A stretch of DNA of 64,000 bases, taken from the NCBI GenBank assembly GCA_046294735.1, contig JBKBKB010000006.1, positions 172,970 through 236,969 of the forward strand. The letters are read 5' to 3'. Under the pieces are notes generated by a model that saw only the letters and a program-made list of their open reading frames with translations, did not search any database and was not told the DNA's origin. Of the stretch, positions 43,533 to 52,819 are shown piece after piece. The stretch comes from 34-65-8 sp046294735 (GTDB lineage Bacteria > Pseudomonadota > Alphaproteobacteria > Sphingomonadales > Sphingomonadaceae). How positions within the stretch are numbered: the first letter of the stretch is position 1; every line of letters begins with the position of its first letter. Position numbers and translations under genes: made by a program.

Positions 43533-44549
43533 ATGACCGCGCTTCCCCCTCCACCGGCTTTGCGGCCGATCCAGATCGGGCCCGTCCAGATCGAGACGCC
43601 GGTCGTGCTGGCGCCGATGACCGGCGTCACCGATATGCCGTTCCGCACCCTGGTGCGCCGCTACGGCTCCGGCCTCAACGTGACGGAAATGATTGCCACC
43701 CAGGCCGCGATCCGTGAAACGCGGCAGAGCATTCAGAAAGCGGCGTGGGATCCAGTCGAGGAGCCGGTATCCATGCAGCTGGTCGGCTGTGATCCGCTCA
43801 GCATGGGTGAGGCAGCGCGGCTTAACCAGGATCGCGGTGCCCAGGTGATCGACATCAACTTTGGTTGTCCGGTGCGGAAAGTCACCAACGGGATGGCCGG
43901 GAGCGCGTTGATGCGTGAAGTGCCGCTGGCCACAAAACTGATGGAGGAGACGGTCAAGGCTGTATCGGTGCCGGTCACGGTCAAGATGCGGATGGGGTGG
44001 GACCATGACAGCCTCAATGCCCCGGACCTGGCCCGGATTGCCGAGGATATCGGGGTCAGGATGATTACCGTCCACGGCCGCACCCGCAACCAGATGTATA
44101 AAGGTTCGGCTGACTGGGCCTTCATCCGGCGGGTCAAGAAAGCGGTTTCGATACCGGTCATCGTCAATGGCGATATCTGCGGGATCGCCGATGCGGCAGC
44201 AGCGCTTGAGCAGTCGGGCGCGGACGGGCTGATGATCGGACGCGCGGCCTATGGCAAACCGTGGCTGCTGGGCCAGGTCATGCATTGGTGGCGGACAGGA
44301 GAAGTGCTGGCCGACCCATCAATCGACGAACAATACGATGTCATGGTTGAACACTACCACCGGATGCTCGACCATTATGGTGACGACGTCGGCGTCAAGA
44401 TCGCCCGCAAGCATCTCGGATGGTATACCAAGGGGATGCCGGGCTCGGCCGAGTTCCGAAACATGGTCAACTTCGTCGACGATCCTCGCCGCGTGCTGGA
44501 CGAACTCGAGCGGTTCTACGCCCCGTTCCTGCTGCGCGAGGCGGCGTGA
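43533..44549 (+). CDS. dusB: tRNA-dihydrouridine synthase DusB (NifR3 type)
   Basis: A flavoenzyme that reduces specific uridines in tRNA to dihydrouridine. The 338-residue protein has LAPMTGVTDMPFR at the N-terminus, the catalytic Cys112 in DINFGCPVRKVTNG, and MITVHGRTRNQMYKG with VNGDICGIADA later. In alphaproteobacteria this gene (nifR3) heads the ntrBC operon, as here: its stop overlaps the ntrB GTG start (GTGA). Confidence 0.96.
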   Translation: MTALPPPPALRPIQIGPVQIETPVVLAPMTGVTDMPFRTLVRRYGSGLNVTEMIATQAAIRETRQSIQKAAWDPVEEPVSMQLVGCDPLSMGEAARLNQDRGAQVIDINFGCPVRKVTNGMAGSALMREVPLATKLMEETVKAVSVPVTVKMRMGWDHDSLNAPDLARIAEDIGVRMITVHGRTRNQMYKGSADWAFIRRVKKAVSIPVIVNGDICGIADAAAALEQSGADGLMIGRAAYGKPWLLGQVMHWWRTGEVLADPSIDEQYDVMVEHYHRMLDHYGDDVGVKIARKHLGWYTKGMPGSAEFRNMVNFVDDPRRVLDELERFYAPFLLREAA

Positions 44550-45619
44550 GCGACACCGGGGCCCGCCCGGACGGGAACACCCAGCTTCAGGGGCTAATTT
44601 TCGCCGCCCTGCTGATCGATCCGGACCTGCGGATCGCCGAGGCCAACCACGCCGCGGAGGAAATGCTCGGCAAGAGCGCCGCTCGCCTCGCAGGGACGCC
44701 GCTGATTGACGTACTGGTGCCCGAGGAACGGCGACTGATGGAGCGGCTTGGCGCGGCTGACACCCGGATCATTGCCCGCGGCACGGCTGTCAGGGTGGGG
44801 GAACAGGTGCTTGAGATAAACCTCACCGTCTCCCCGATCCTGTCCCATCCGGGCTGGCGCATGTTGACGCTTTCGGATGCGCGGCAGGACGACATGAGCG
44901 GGCCGGATTCGAGCGACGGGGTCTTGCGCACCCCTGCGGTGCTGGCCCACGAGATCAAGAACCCGCTGGCCGCCATCCGCGGGGCCAGCCAGTTGATCGC
45001 CCGCAAGCTGGACGACAAGGATCGCCGCCTCGCCAACGTGATCGCGGACGAAGTAGACAGGATTGCCCGGCTGGTCGACCGGATGCAGCAACTTGGCAGC
45101 GCTACGCCGGAGCCGGTTACCGCAATCAATCTGCATGAAGTGATCCGCAGTGCCTGCCAGAGCCTTCGGGCCGGCAGTGCCATGCAGATCGTGCTGGAAG
45201 AGGAGTTCGATCCCTCGATTCCCCCGGTGCTGGCCAATCGCGATGCACTGGAGCAGGTGATGGTGAACCTGCTTGCCAATGCCCGCGATGCGGCGATGGC
45301 CGACGAGGCTCCGATGGTGCGGGTCCGGACGCGCTTTGTCAGCGGGCTTGTGCTGAACGCAGTACGCTTCGGCCGGGCGGTCAAATTGCCGGTCGAAATT
45401 ACTGTCAGTGATAACGGCGGCGGGATCGACCCGGAAATCGCCAAGCAGATCTTCGACCCCTTTGTCTCCTCGAAGAAGGGCGGGCAGGGACTGGGCCTGG
45501 CGCTGGTGAAAAAGCAGGTGCGCGATATGAATGGGCGGATCAGCCACGAGCGTGACAGCAGGGCAGGCCTCACGCATTTCCGCGTTCATTTGCCGATTGC
45601 CACCGGGGAGGCGGCCTGA
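44546..45619 (+). CDS. ntrB: Nitrogen regulation sensor histidine kinase NtrB
   Basis: NtrB phosphorylates NtrC when nitrogen is limiting. The 357-residue soluble kinase starts at a GTG overlapping the dusB stop, with GAGG upstream. Domains: PAS (about 15-115), dimerisation with the phospho-His in VLAHEIKNPLAAIRGASQ (about residue 134), and ATPase with the N box LEQVMVNLLANARDA and DNGGGIDP and GLGLALVKKQ. Ordered dusB-ntrB-ntrC-ntrY-ntrX-hfq-hflX is the usual alphaproteobacterial layout. Confidence 0.95.
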   Translation: MSDTGARPDGNTQLQGLIFAALLIDPDLRIAEANHAAEEMLGKSAARLAGTPLIDVLVPEERRLMERLGAADTRIIARGTAVRVGEQVLEINLTVSPILSHPGWRMLTLSDARQDDMSGPDSSDGVLRTPAVLAHEIKNPLAAIRGASQLIARKLDDKDRRLANVIADEVDRIARLVDRMQQLGSATPEPVTAINLHEVIRSACQSLRAGSAMQIVLEEEFDPSIPPVLANRDALEQVMVNLLANARDAAMADEAPMVRVRTRFVSGLVLNAVRFGRAVKLPVEITVSDNGGGIDPEIAKQIFDPFVSSKKGGQGLGLALVKKQVRDMNGRISHERDSRAGLTHFRVHLPIATGEAA

Positions 45620-47031
45620 TGGCGAACAGAATTCTGCTGGTTGAAGATGACAGCGCGATTGCCACGGTGATCGAAACCGCCCTGGCCGATGAGGGCTTCG
45701 AGGTAGACCGCTGCGACAGCATGGCCGAGCGGGATCGGCTGCTCAATGCAGGCAGTTACCGCGCCATGCTGACCGATGTTATCCTGACTGACGGAGATGG
45801 ACTGGCCGACCTTGCCCGGATCGCGCCGACCCTGCCGGAGATGCCGATCATCGTGCTGTCGGCGCAGAATACGCTCGATACCGCTGTCCGCGCCACCGAT
45901 GCGGGTGCGTTTGAATATTTCCCCAAACCGTTTGATCTGGACGAATTGCTGCGCGCTGTGCGACAGGCTGCCGAGCGCAGTGGCGCGCGTCCGCAGAAGA
46001 CGGAGGAACCGGCCGAGGGCCTGCCGATGGTTGGACGCAGCCAGGCGATGCAGGGCGTCTACCGAATGATCACGCGCGTGCTGCGCAACGATCTGACGGT
46101 CCTCATTCTCGGCGAATCCGGCACTGGCAAGGAACTGGTCGCAGAGGCGATCCACCAACTGGGCCACCGCAAGACGGGCCCGTTTGTAGCCGTAAACACG
46201 GCCGCCATTCCCGGAGAGCTGATCGAGAGCGAGCTGTTCGGGCATGAGAAGGGCGCGTTCACGGGTGCCATCAGCCAGGCTATCGGCAAGTTCGAGCAAG
46301 CGAACGGGGGCACCCTGTTCCTCGACGAGATCGGTGACATGCCAGCCGATGCCCAGACCCGCCTGCTGCGCGCGCTCCAATCCGGCCGCATTCGCCGCGT
46401 CGGCGGGAGGCAGGAAATCTCGGTCGATGTCAGGATCGTCGCTGCCACCAACCGGGATCTTTCGCCGATGATCCGTGAAGGGCGTTTCCGGGAGGATCTC
46501 TACTACCGCCTCAATGTCGTCCCGATCCAGTTGCCCCCCTTGCGGGACCGGGCCGAAGATATCGAGCCGCTGGCACGGCATTTCCTCGGGCTGGCCGCCA
46601 GTGAAGGCCTGCCGTCTCGATCGCTTGACCGGGATGCGATCGAGGCGCTGAAGGCGCATCCATGGCGCGGAAACGTGCGCGAGTTGCGCAACGCCGTGTT
46701 CCGCCTCGCGCTGATGGCGCGGGAAGATGTGATCGATGCTCAGACCGTGCGCGAGATGATCGGTGACAGCCTGGCATCGCGACCGAGCAGCACCGATGGC
46801 GGGTTTGCCGATGCCCTGCGGATGTGGCTGGCAGAATCCGGCCCGCAGGAGGGCACGCTGTATCACACATCCCTGGCTGCGTTCGAGCGCCCGCTGTTCG
46901 AATATGCCTTGCGGCAGACAGGTGGCAATCAGCTGCGCGCTGCGCGCCTGCTTGGAATCAACCGCAATACCTTGCGTAAGCGCTTGAGCGAACTGGCTAT
47001 CGACGTAGAGCATTTCGGCGGATCGAACTGA
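45619..47031 (+). CDS. ntrC: Nitrogen regulation response regulator NtrC (sigma-54 activator)
   Basis: A 470-residue response regulator. The receiver domain has the phospho-Asp in MLTDVILTDGDGL. The AAA+ domain has Walker A GESGTGKELVAEA, the sigma-54-contacting GAFTGA in HEKGAFTGAIS, and LFLDEIGDMPADAQ. The C-terminal Fis-type helix-turn-helix is AARLLGINRNTLRKRL. It starts one base inside the ntrB stop. It is therefore a full sigma-54 activator, in contrast to the NtrX further down. Confidence 0.96.
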   Translation: MANRILLVEDDSAIATVIETALADEGFEVDRCDSMAERDRLLNAGSYRAMLTDVILTDGDGLADLARIAPTLPEMPIIVLSAQNTLDTAVRATDAGAFEYFPKPFDLDELLRAVRQAAERSGARPQKTEEPAEGLPMVGRSQAMQGVYRMITRVLRNDLTVLILGESGTGKELVAEAIHQLGHRKTGPFVAVNTAAIPGELIESELFGHEKGAFTGAISQAIGKFEQANGGTLFLDEIGDMPADAQTRLLRALQSGRIRRVGGRQEISVDVRIVAATNRDLSPMIREGRFREDLYYRLNVVPIQLPPLRDRAEDIEPLARHFLGLAASEGLPSRSLDRDAIEALKAHPWRGNVRELRNAVFRLALMAREDVIDAQTVREMIGDSLASRPSSTDGGFADALRMWLAESGPQEGTLYHTSLAAFERPLFEYALRQTGGNQLRAARLLGINRNTLRKRLSELAIDVEHFGGSN

Positions 47032-47063
47032 CATTAGGCTCCACCTGGCGGCATGACCGCAGA

Positions 47064-47077
47064 ATACGCTTGCGTAT
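47064..47077. promoter_or_regulatory. Palindrome between ntrC and ntrY
   Basis: ATACGC-TT-GCGTAT is a perfect inverted repeat in the 76-bp gap between ntrC and ntrY, 30 bp before the ntrY ATG. It may be an operator or a small hairpin that separates the two operons. Confidence 0.4.
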
Positions 47078-47107
47078 CTGCAACAGTGGTGTTGTAATCT
47101 TGCAACG

Positions 47108-49327
47108 ATGATCGAGCCAGACCTCTTGAACACCCGCAGCAATCCGCGCGTCTGGCGCAGGCTGATGGTCGTGCTGAGGCGGGCCAACGTCATCGCATGG
47201 CTGGAGGTCGGGGCTGTTCTGGCCTTTGTACTAATGGTCGGAGCAACCTATGTTGCCTTTACCGCCGGTGCTCCCGATGGCGGGCTGCTGCCTTCGGCTC
47301 AGGTGGCGACATTGCTGATCGGGACTCTGATCCCTGCGCTGACCTTGGTCGTGTTGATCGGTCGCCGAATCGCCAAGCGCCGCGCTGTCGGCAGCACAGC
47401 GCAGATGCATGTCCGACTGGTGTTCTTTTTCTCGCTTGTGGCGGCAGTTCCGACCTTGCTGGTTTCGGCCTTCGCCGCGATCCTGTTCCAGTCAGGAGTC
47501 GATTTTTGGTTCTCGGACGACTCCCGAGGGCTGATGCGCAATGCGAATGAGATGGCCCGTGAATACTACGAGCAGAACCAGCTGGAGGTGGCGGAGGAGA
47601 CGACCACTATGGCCAGTGACCTGCGCTTCTATTTTGACAACACCCGGCAGGTGTCCTTTACGGGCAGAGAGTTTGTCGATTTCGTCAATCTGCAAATGCA
47701 GGGCCGGGACATCAATGAGACCGCTATCCTGCAGGCAATCGACGACGGCAGCCTGCGGACGGTTGCCACCTATAACCTGACGCAGGGGAGCGAGCCGGGC
47801 AGTTTTGGCAGCGAGGTCGTGGACCAGCTGCGAAGCGGGCAGGGGGTCGTGGTCAGAGCAAACGAGGCGAAACTGGAAGCGCTTGCACCGATTGATCTTG
47901 CGACCGGTGTGTTCCTTTACAACGCGCGCAATTCCGAAGCGATGTCGTTCATTTCGTGGGAGCGGGCGCAGGATATTGCGACTAACTACGATAGCTTGAC
48001 GAAACGCGCCCGAGCGCTGCAGTTGCGGTTCAACCTCGCGCTGTTCTTTGCTTCGATCGGGTTGGTCGGGATAGCGGTGTGGTTTGCCCTGCGCTTCGCT
48101 GACCGTCAGGTGGAACCCTTGACCGACCTGGTGGCTGCTGCACGTGAAGTTGGTTCGGGCAACTTTGCTATGCGGGTCGAAGGACGAACCGGCGCCGACG
48201 AGATTGGCCTGCTGAACCGGGCATTCAACCGCATGGCTGCCCAGATCGAACGCCAGACCGACGCGCTGGTTGGTGCCAACCGCCAGCTCGATGATCGGCG
48301 TGCCTTTATCGAGACCGTGCTGGAATCGGTTTCGGCCGGTGTCGTTTCGGTCGATGAGGAAGGGCGTATTCAGCTGATGAACGGCCCCGCCCAGGCGCTC
48401 CTATTTGCCGAGGGTGGACCGGGTCACGGGGCATTCTACCTAGCTGAACTTGCCCCGCAGATCGGGGCCATGCTTGACGGACCGGTAGAGAGCGGGATTG
48501 TGACGCACAGCCGAGGCGGGGACTTGCTGACGTTGGCGGTGCGAATTACCGCCACCAGTACCGGTCAGGTGATTACCTTCGAGGATATCACCCGCCAGCT
48601 CCTCGATCAGCGCCAGGCTGCGTGGTCCGATGTTGCCCGCCGTATCGCCCATGAGATCAAGAACCCGCTCACACCAATCCAGCTTGCGACCGAGCGTCTG
48701 ATGCGGCGCTATCGCAAGCAGATTGAGCAGGATGTCGAGCTGTTCGACGAGCTCACCAGCACCATTGTCCGCCAGGTTGGTGACTTGCGGAAGATGGTCG
48801 ACGAGTTCTCCTCCTTCGCGCGGTTGCCGAAGCCGGTGTTCCGGACAGAGAATGCGCTAGATCTGGTGCGCCAGGCGATGTTCCTGCAGGAAGTCGCGCA
48901 TTCACAGATCAATTTCCGGATAACAGGGGATGTTGAGCGTCCAATCACCATCCTGTGTGACCGCCATCAGGTCGGCCAGGCCATGACCAATGTGATCAAG
49001 AATGCAATCGAAGCAGTCGAGAGCCGGGCGCGCGATGCCGAGCCGGATTTTCGCGGCTCCATTCTGGTTACCGTTTCCGCTGACGCCCATGATTTTACCG
49101 TGATAATCGAGGACAATGGCATCGGCCTGCCGCAGGACCGGGACCGGATTGTAGAACCCTATGTCACGACCCGGGAAAAGGGCACCGGTCTTGGCCTCGC
49201 CATAGTCAACAAGATTGTCGAGGAGCATGGCGGTGACATGAGCTTCGCCACCAGTTGCACGGGCGGCGCGCGTGTGCAGTTGCGCTTCGCCCGCGATCCA
49301 GCCCGCAAGTCCGAAGCCGCAGAATGA
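47108..49327 (+). CDS. ntrY: Membrane sensor histidine kinase NtrY
   Basis: A 739-residue kinase anchored in the inner membrane by about four N-terminal helices (within residues 30-130 and one at about 300-325) around a periplasmic/extracytoplasmic region. A HAMP domain follows with FADRQVEPLTDLVAAAREVG, then a PAS domain, the phospho-His in RRIAHEIKNPLTPIQLATER and an ATPase with IIEDNGIGLPQDRDRI and GTGLGLAIVNKIV. NtrY pairs with NtrX and responds to nitrogen and, in several alphaproteobacteria, redox or oxygen conditions. Confidence 0.95.
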   Translation: MIEPDLLNTRSNPRVWRRLMVVLRRANVIAWLEVGAVLAFVLMVGATYVAFTAGAPDGGLLPSAQVATLLIGTLIPALTLVVLIGRRIAKRRAVGSTAQMHVRLVFFFSLVAAVPTLLVSAFAAILFQSGVDFWFSDDSRGLMRNANEMAREYYEQNQLEVAEETTTMASDLRFYFDNTRQVSFTGREFVDFVNLQMQGRDINETAILQAIDDGSLRTVATYNLTQGSEPGSFGSEVVDQLRSGQGVVVRANEAKLEALAPIDLATGVFLYNARNSEAMSFISWERAQDIATNYDSLTKRARALQLRFNLALFFASIGLVGIAVWFALRFADRQVEPLTDLVAAAREVGSGNFAMRVEGRTGADEIGLLNRAFNRMAAQIERQTDALVGANRQLDDRRAFIETVLESVSAGVVSVDEEGRIQLMNGPAQALLFAEGGPGHGAFYLAELAPQIGAMLDGPVESGIVTHSRGGDLLTLAVRITATSTGQVITFEDITRQLLDQRQAAWSDVARRIAHEIKNPLTPIQLATERLMRRYRKQIEQDVELFDELTSTIVRQVGDLRKMVDEFSSFARLPKPVFRTENALDLVRQAMFLQEVAHSQINFRITGDVERPITILCDRHQVGQAMTNVIKNAIEAVESRARDAEPDFRGSILVTVSADAHDFTVIIEDNGIGLPQDRDRIVEPYVTTREKGTGLGLAIVNKIVEEHGGDMSFATSCTGGARVQLRFARDPARKSEAAE

Positions 49328-49349
49328 GTACCCTGGAGGAGACCCCGCA

Positions 49350-50744
49350 ATGGCGCTAGAAATCCTGGTTGTCGATGACGAGCGCGACATCCGCGAGCTG
49401 GTCGCCGGAGTCCTCAGTGATGAGGGCTATGTGTGCCGGACGGCGGGTGACAGCGAAGCGGCACTGGCTGCGATCGATGAGCGCCGTCCCAGCCTTGTCC
49501 TGCTCGACGTCTGGCTGCACGGCAGCCCGATGGACGGGCTCGATGTGCTTGACCAAATCAAGAAGCGAGAGCCACAATTGCCGGTCATTATCTTCTCCGG
49601 CCACGGAAACATCGATACCGCCGTATCGGCGGTAAGCCGCGGCGCGATGGATTTCATCGAGAAGCCGTTTGAAGCGAGCAAGCTGCTCCATCTGGTTGAG
49701 CGAGCGACCGAGACCGAGCGATTGCGCCGCGAAAACACACAGCTAAGGCAAGGTTTCCCGCGTGGAGAAGAGTTCACCGGCAGCTCTACGACCATCAACC
49801 AGGTTCGCGCCACTCTCAAGCGCGTGGCGAGCACAGGCAGCAGGGTCCTGATCAACGGACCAGCCGGAGCAGGCAAGGAAGTGGCCGCCCGCTTGCTGCA
49901 TTCCTGGAGCCAGCGGTCGGACTGTGCCTTTGTCATCGTGAATTCCGCCCGGATCACTCCGGAGCGGTTCGAGCAGGAATTGTTCGGTGAAGAAGCCGAC
50001 GGTAAGCTGATTCGCCCAGGTCTGCTTGAACTCGCTGACGGCGGGACCCTTTACCTCGATGAGATCGCCGACATGCCGCTTTCTACGCAGGCGCGAATCC
50101 TGCGGGTGCTCACCGACCAGAGCTTTGTCCGGGTTGGTGGCAACCGCCAGATCGGGGTTGACGTCCGGGTCGTATCTTCTTCGTCGCGTGATTTGCACCG
50201 CGAAATGGAAGAGAAGCGTTTCCGCGAGGACCTGTTCTACCGGCTGAACGTGGTTCCGGTCATGGTGCCCTCTCTGGCGGAACGGCGCGATGACATCGCC
50301 GAACTCGCCGAGCATTTCTTCACGCGATATGCTGCTGAGCAGGGGCTCGCACCGCCAACGATTTCTGACGAGGCGATGGCGGCGCTTCAAGCCTATGACT
50401 GGCCCGGCAATGTGCGCCAATTGCGCAATGTGGTAGAGCGCACCATCATTCTCACCCCCCGCGAACGGCTGACCGTTATCGCGCCGGATATGCTTCCGGC
50501 AGAAGTAACCGGCGGAAGGCTGGGCGGCAGCAGCGTCGTGGCAGCGCTGATGGGGGCCCCCCTGCGCGAAGCCCGAGAAAGCTTCGAACGGGAATATCTC
50601 TCGGTTCAGATCAGGCGTTTTTCCGGGAACATTTCCAAGACCGCGAGTTTTATTGGCATGGAACGGTCGGCTCTGCACCGCAAGTTGAAGCTATTGGGCA
50701 TGAATGAGCGGTCCGACAGTGACAGTGAAGATCAGGAAAAATAG
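49350..50744 (+). CDS. ntrX: Response regulator NtrX, lacking the GAFTGA loop
   Basis: A 464-residue response regulator with receiver domain (LEILVVDDERDIRELVAGV; phospho-Asp in VLLDVWLHGSPMDGL), a degenerate AAA+ domain (GPAGAGKEVAARL as Walker A; LYLDEIADMPLSTQA) and a Fis-type helix-turn-helix (GNISKTASFIGMERSALHRK). Where NtrC proteins have GAFTGA, this one has GEEADGKLIRPGLLELADGG, so it probably cannot contact sigma-54 and acts as a conventional activator or repressor. GGAGGAG precedes the ATG. Confidence 0.94.
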   Translation: MALEILVVDDERDIRELVAGVLSDEGYVCRTAGDSEAALAAIDERRPSLVLLDVWLHGSPMDGLDVLDQIKKREPQLPVIIFSGHGNIDTAVSAVSRGAMDFIEKPFEASKLLHLVERATETERLRRENTQLRQGFPRGEEFTGSSTTINQVRATLKRVASTGSRVLINGPAGAGKEVAARLLHSWSQRSDCAFVIVNSARITPERFEQELFGEEADGKLIRPGLLELADGGTLYLDEIADMPLSTQARILRVLTDQSFVRVGGNRQIGVDVRVVSSSSRDLHREMEEKRFREDLFYRLNVVPVMVPSLAERRDDIAELAEHFFTRYAAEQGLAPPTISDEAMAALQAYDWPGNVRQLRNVVERTIILTPRERLTVIAPDMLPAEVTGGRLGGSSVVAALMGAPLREARESFEREYLSVQIRRFSGNISKTASFIGMERSALHRKLKLLGMNERSDSDSEDQEK

Positions 50745-50765
50745 TCATTCCGTTCTGGTTCGGCT

Positions 50766-50793
50766 TTGCGTGTGGGCAGCGCGATCATATATA
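50766..50793 (+). promoter_or_regulatory. Sigma-70-like promoter candidate for hfq
   Basis: TTGCGT and TATATA are separated by 16 bp, ending 89 bp before the hfq ATG in the ntrX-hfq gap. A good -10 and moderate -35 suggest hfq-hflX can be transcribed apart from ntrYX. Confidence 0.45.
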
Positions 50794-50881
50794 CGGAATC
50801 TGAACCCCGGTTGTCCGTTTGCCTGACAGCCAGAATGTGTCCGCTCAAGCGGATGCCAAAAAGCAAGAAGGATATCGGTCT

Positions 50882-51424
50882 ATGTCAAGTGGACGCACAC
50901 TTTCTGCCCGGACCCCGCCGCCCTCGGCTTCTCCGCCGCCGGAGCAAGGCAAGCCGCAGAACCTGCAGGATGCGTTTCTCAACCTGCTGCGAAAGAACAA
51001 GATTCCTGTCACGATGTTTCTGGTTAAGGGCGTCAAGCTGCAGGGTGTTGTCACCTGGTTTGACAATTTTTCCATCCTGCTGCGCCGTGACGGACAATCG
51101 CAGCTGGTCTACAAGCACGCTGTATCGACGATCATGCCGGGTCAACCGGTCGATGTACGCCAATTTGCCAGTCAGGACAGCAATCGCAAGCAGAGGCTGC
51201 TTCAGGACGTGTTCCTGTCGCGAGTGCGTGAGGCACAGGCTCAGGTCACGATGTTCCTAGTCAATGGGGTCATGTTACAGGGCCGGATTGCGGCATACGA
51301 CCTGTTCTGCACCTTGCTTGAACGGGATGGGTTCGTCCAGCTTGCTTACAAGCACGCAGTTTCGACGATCCAACCCGCTACGCATGTAGATCTCACCGAC
51401 GACTGGGAAGGTGAGGACGGCTGA
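50882..51424 (+). CDS. hfq: Hfq with two tandem Sm domains
   Basis: Hfq is the RNA chaperone that links small RNAs and mRNAs. This 180-residue protein holds two complete Hfq units: residues about 26-87 (NLQDAFLNLLRKNKIPVTMF ... YKHAVSTIMP, YKH at 77-79) and about 103-166 (LLQDVFLSRVREAQAQVTMF ... YKHAVSTIQP, YKH at 156-158), joined by a short linker. An N-terminal Ser/Pro-rich arm of about 25 residues precedes the first. A trimer would give the usual six-fold ring with alternating faces. The ATG at 50882 has AAGGA upstream; a TTG at 50819 is less likely. Followed by hflX. Confidence 0.95.
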   Translation: MSSGRTLSARTPPPSASPPPEQGKPQNLQDAFLNLLRKNKIPVTMFLVKGVKLQGVVTWFDNFSILLRRDGQSQLVYKHAVSTIMPGQPVDVRQFASQDSNRKQRLLQDVFLSRVREAQAQVTMFLVNGVMLQGRIAAYDLFCTLLERDGFVQLAYKHAVSTIQPATHVDLTDDWEGEDG

Positions 51425-52752
51425 GCTTCGACGATAACCTGCTGGGTGAGGTCTCGCGCGGCGCGCGAGCCCTTGTGGTATGCCCCGATATTCGTGGCAC
51501 CAGGCACGATCTCGATCCCGAGGTGCGGCTTGAGGAAGCTTGCGGACTGGCCTCGGCGATCGGCATTATTGTCGCCGATTCGTTCCTCCTGCCTGTGCGC
51601 GATGTTCGGCCTAATACCCTGTTCGGCACCGGGCAGGTGGAGAACATTGCCATTCGCTGTGAACAGCACGAGGCCGAACTGGTTGTGGTCGATGGTGCGC
51701 TGACGCCGATTCAACAACGCAATCTCGAGGAAAGGCTCAAGCGCAAGGTCATCGACCGGACCGGTTTGATCCTCGAGATTTTCGGCGAGCGGGCCGCAAC
51801 TGCAGAAGGTCGGCTTCAGGTCGAGCTCGCTCATCTGGACTATCAGCAAAGCCGTCTGGTGCGCAGCTGGACCCACCTCGAACGTCAGCGTGGTGGCTTC
51901 GGTTTCCTTGGGGGACCAGGCGAAACTCAGATCGAAGCTGACCGGCGCATGATCCGGCAGCGGATGAGTCGGCTGCGCAAGGAGCTGGAGCAGGTTCGCC
52001 GCACGCGCACCCTTCACCGGGATCGGCGGGGCAGGGCTCCATGGCCGGTAATCGCTCTGGTCGGTTATACCAATGCCGGCAAATCGACCTTGTTCAATCG
52101 GCTGACCGGCGCTTCAGTGATGGCCGAAGACCTGTTGTTCGCCACTCTTGACCCAACCATGCGGGCGATCCGCCTGCCAGGGGTCGAGAAGGCGATCCTG
52201 TCGGACACGGTCGGGTTCATCTCCGACCTGCCGACCCAGCTTGTCGCGGCGTTCCGAGCGACCCTGGAGGAAGTGACCGCCGCTGACGTGATTGTCCATG
52301 TACGTGATATGGCAAGCGAAGCCAGTGGCGCCCAAAAGTCGCAGGTTCTCGAGGTGCTAAACGAACTGGGTATCGCAACCAGCAAAGGCAACGATGCGGC
52401 CATTCCGATGATCGAGGCGTGGAACAAGATCGATCGGCTCTCGCCGGAGCAAGCTGCGGAACTCAGGTCAACCGCCGCAGAGCAAGACAATGTCGTACCA
52501 ATATCGGCGTTGAAGGGAGATGGGGTGGAAGCCCTGCTGGCAATGGTGGAAGCCCTTCTGACCAGCGGTGCGCGCAGTTATGAACTCACTTTGCCGACGT
52601 CGGCCGGGCGCCAGCTTGCCTGGCTGCATCAGCACGGTCACGTAGTGGGAGAAGTTCCGGCGGACCGGGACGGAAATCCGTCCGTAACCGTGACTGTCCG
52701 CCTTACTCCCAAGGAATACGGCCGGTTTCACGCTCTGGCTGCGGAAGAATAG
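51421..52752 (+). CDS. hflX: GTPase HflX, probable CTG start overlapping the hfq stop
   Basis: HflX is a ribosome-associated GTPase that splits stalled ribosomes. The GTPase domain has GYTNAGKSTLFNRLTGA (P-loop), the G3 DTVGFI in ILSDTVGFISDLP, and NKID; the N-terminal HflX domain ends GGPGETQIEADRRMI. The first standard start, GTG at 51475, falls inside the first conserved strand (GARALVVCPDIRG) and would truncate the fold. The frame extends upstream to a CTG at 51421 that overlaps the hfq stop as CTGA, with GAGGA just before it, giving 443 residues. The exact start is inferred. Confidence 0.93.
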   Translation: MSFDDNLLGEVSRGARALVVCPDIRGTRHDLDPEVRLEEACGLASAIGIIVADSFLLPVRDVRPNTLFGTGQVENIAIRCEQHEAELVVVDGALTPIQQRNLEERLKRKVIDRTGLILEIFGERAATAEGRLQVELAHLDYQQSRLVRSWTHLERQRGGFGFLGGPGETQIEADRRMIRQRMSRLRKELEQVRRTRTLHRDRRGRAPWPVIALVGYTNAGKSTLFNRLTGASVMAEDLLFATLDPTMRAIRLPGVEKAILSDTVGFISDLPTQLVAAFRATLEEVTAADVIVHVRDMASEASGAQKSQVLEVLNELGIATSKGNDAAIPMIEAWNKIDRLSPEQAAELRSTAAEQDNVVPISALKGDGVEALLAMVEALLTSGARSYELTLPTSAGRQLAWLHQHGHVVGEVPADRDGNPSVTVTVRLTPKEYGRFHALAAEE

Positions 52753-52768
52753 AGGCCATCCCAGGGCA

Positions 52769-52786
52769 ATCAGTCAGGAGACTGAT
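52769..52786. terminator. Hairpin between convergent hflX and the TonB receptor gene
   Basis: ATCAGTC-AGGA-GACTGAT is a 7-bp stem-loop in the 67-bp gap between the two stops, with two further GC pairs if one base is bulged. No T tract follows, so termination is only a suggestion. Confidence 0.4.
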
Positions 52787-52819
52787 GCACCCGCGATTGT
52801 CGGTACTGCTGCCGCTGCG

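Noticed and set aside
45586..47193. Minus-strand open frame of 535 codons over ntrC
   Set aside because: It is antisense to a gene with intact receiver, AAA+ and helix-turn-helix motifs, and has no recognisable domain of its own.
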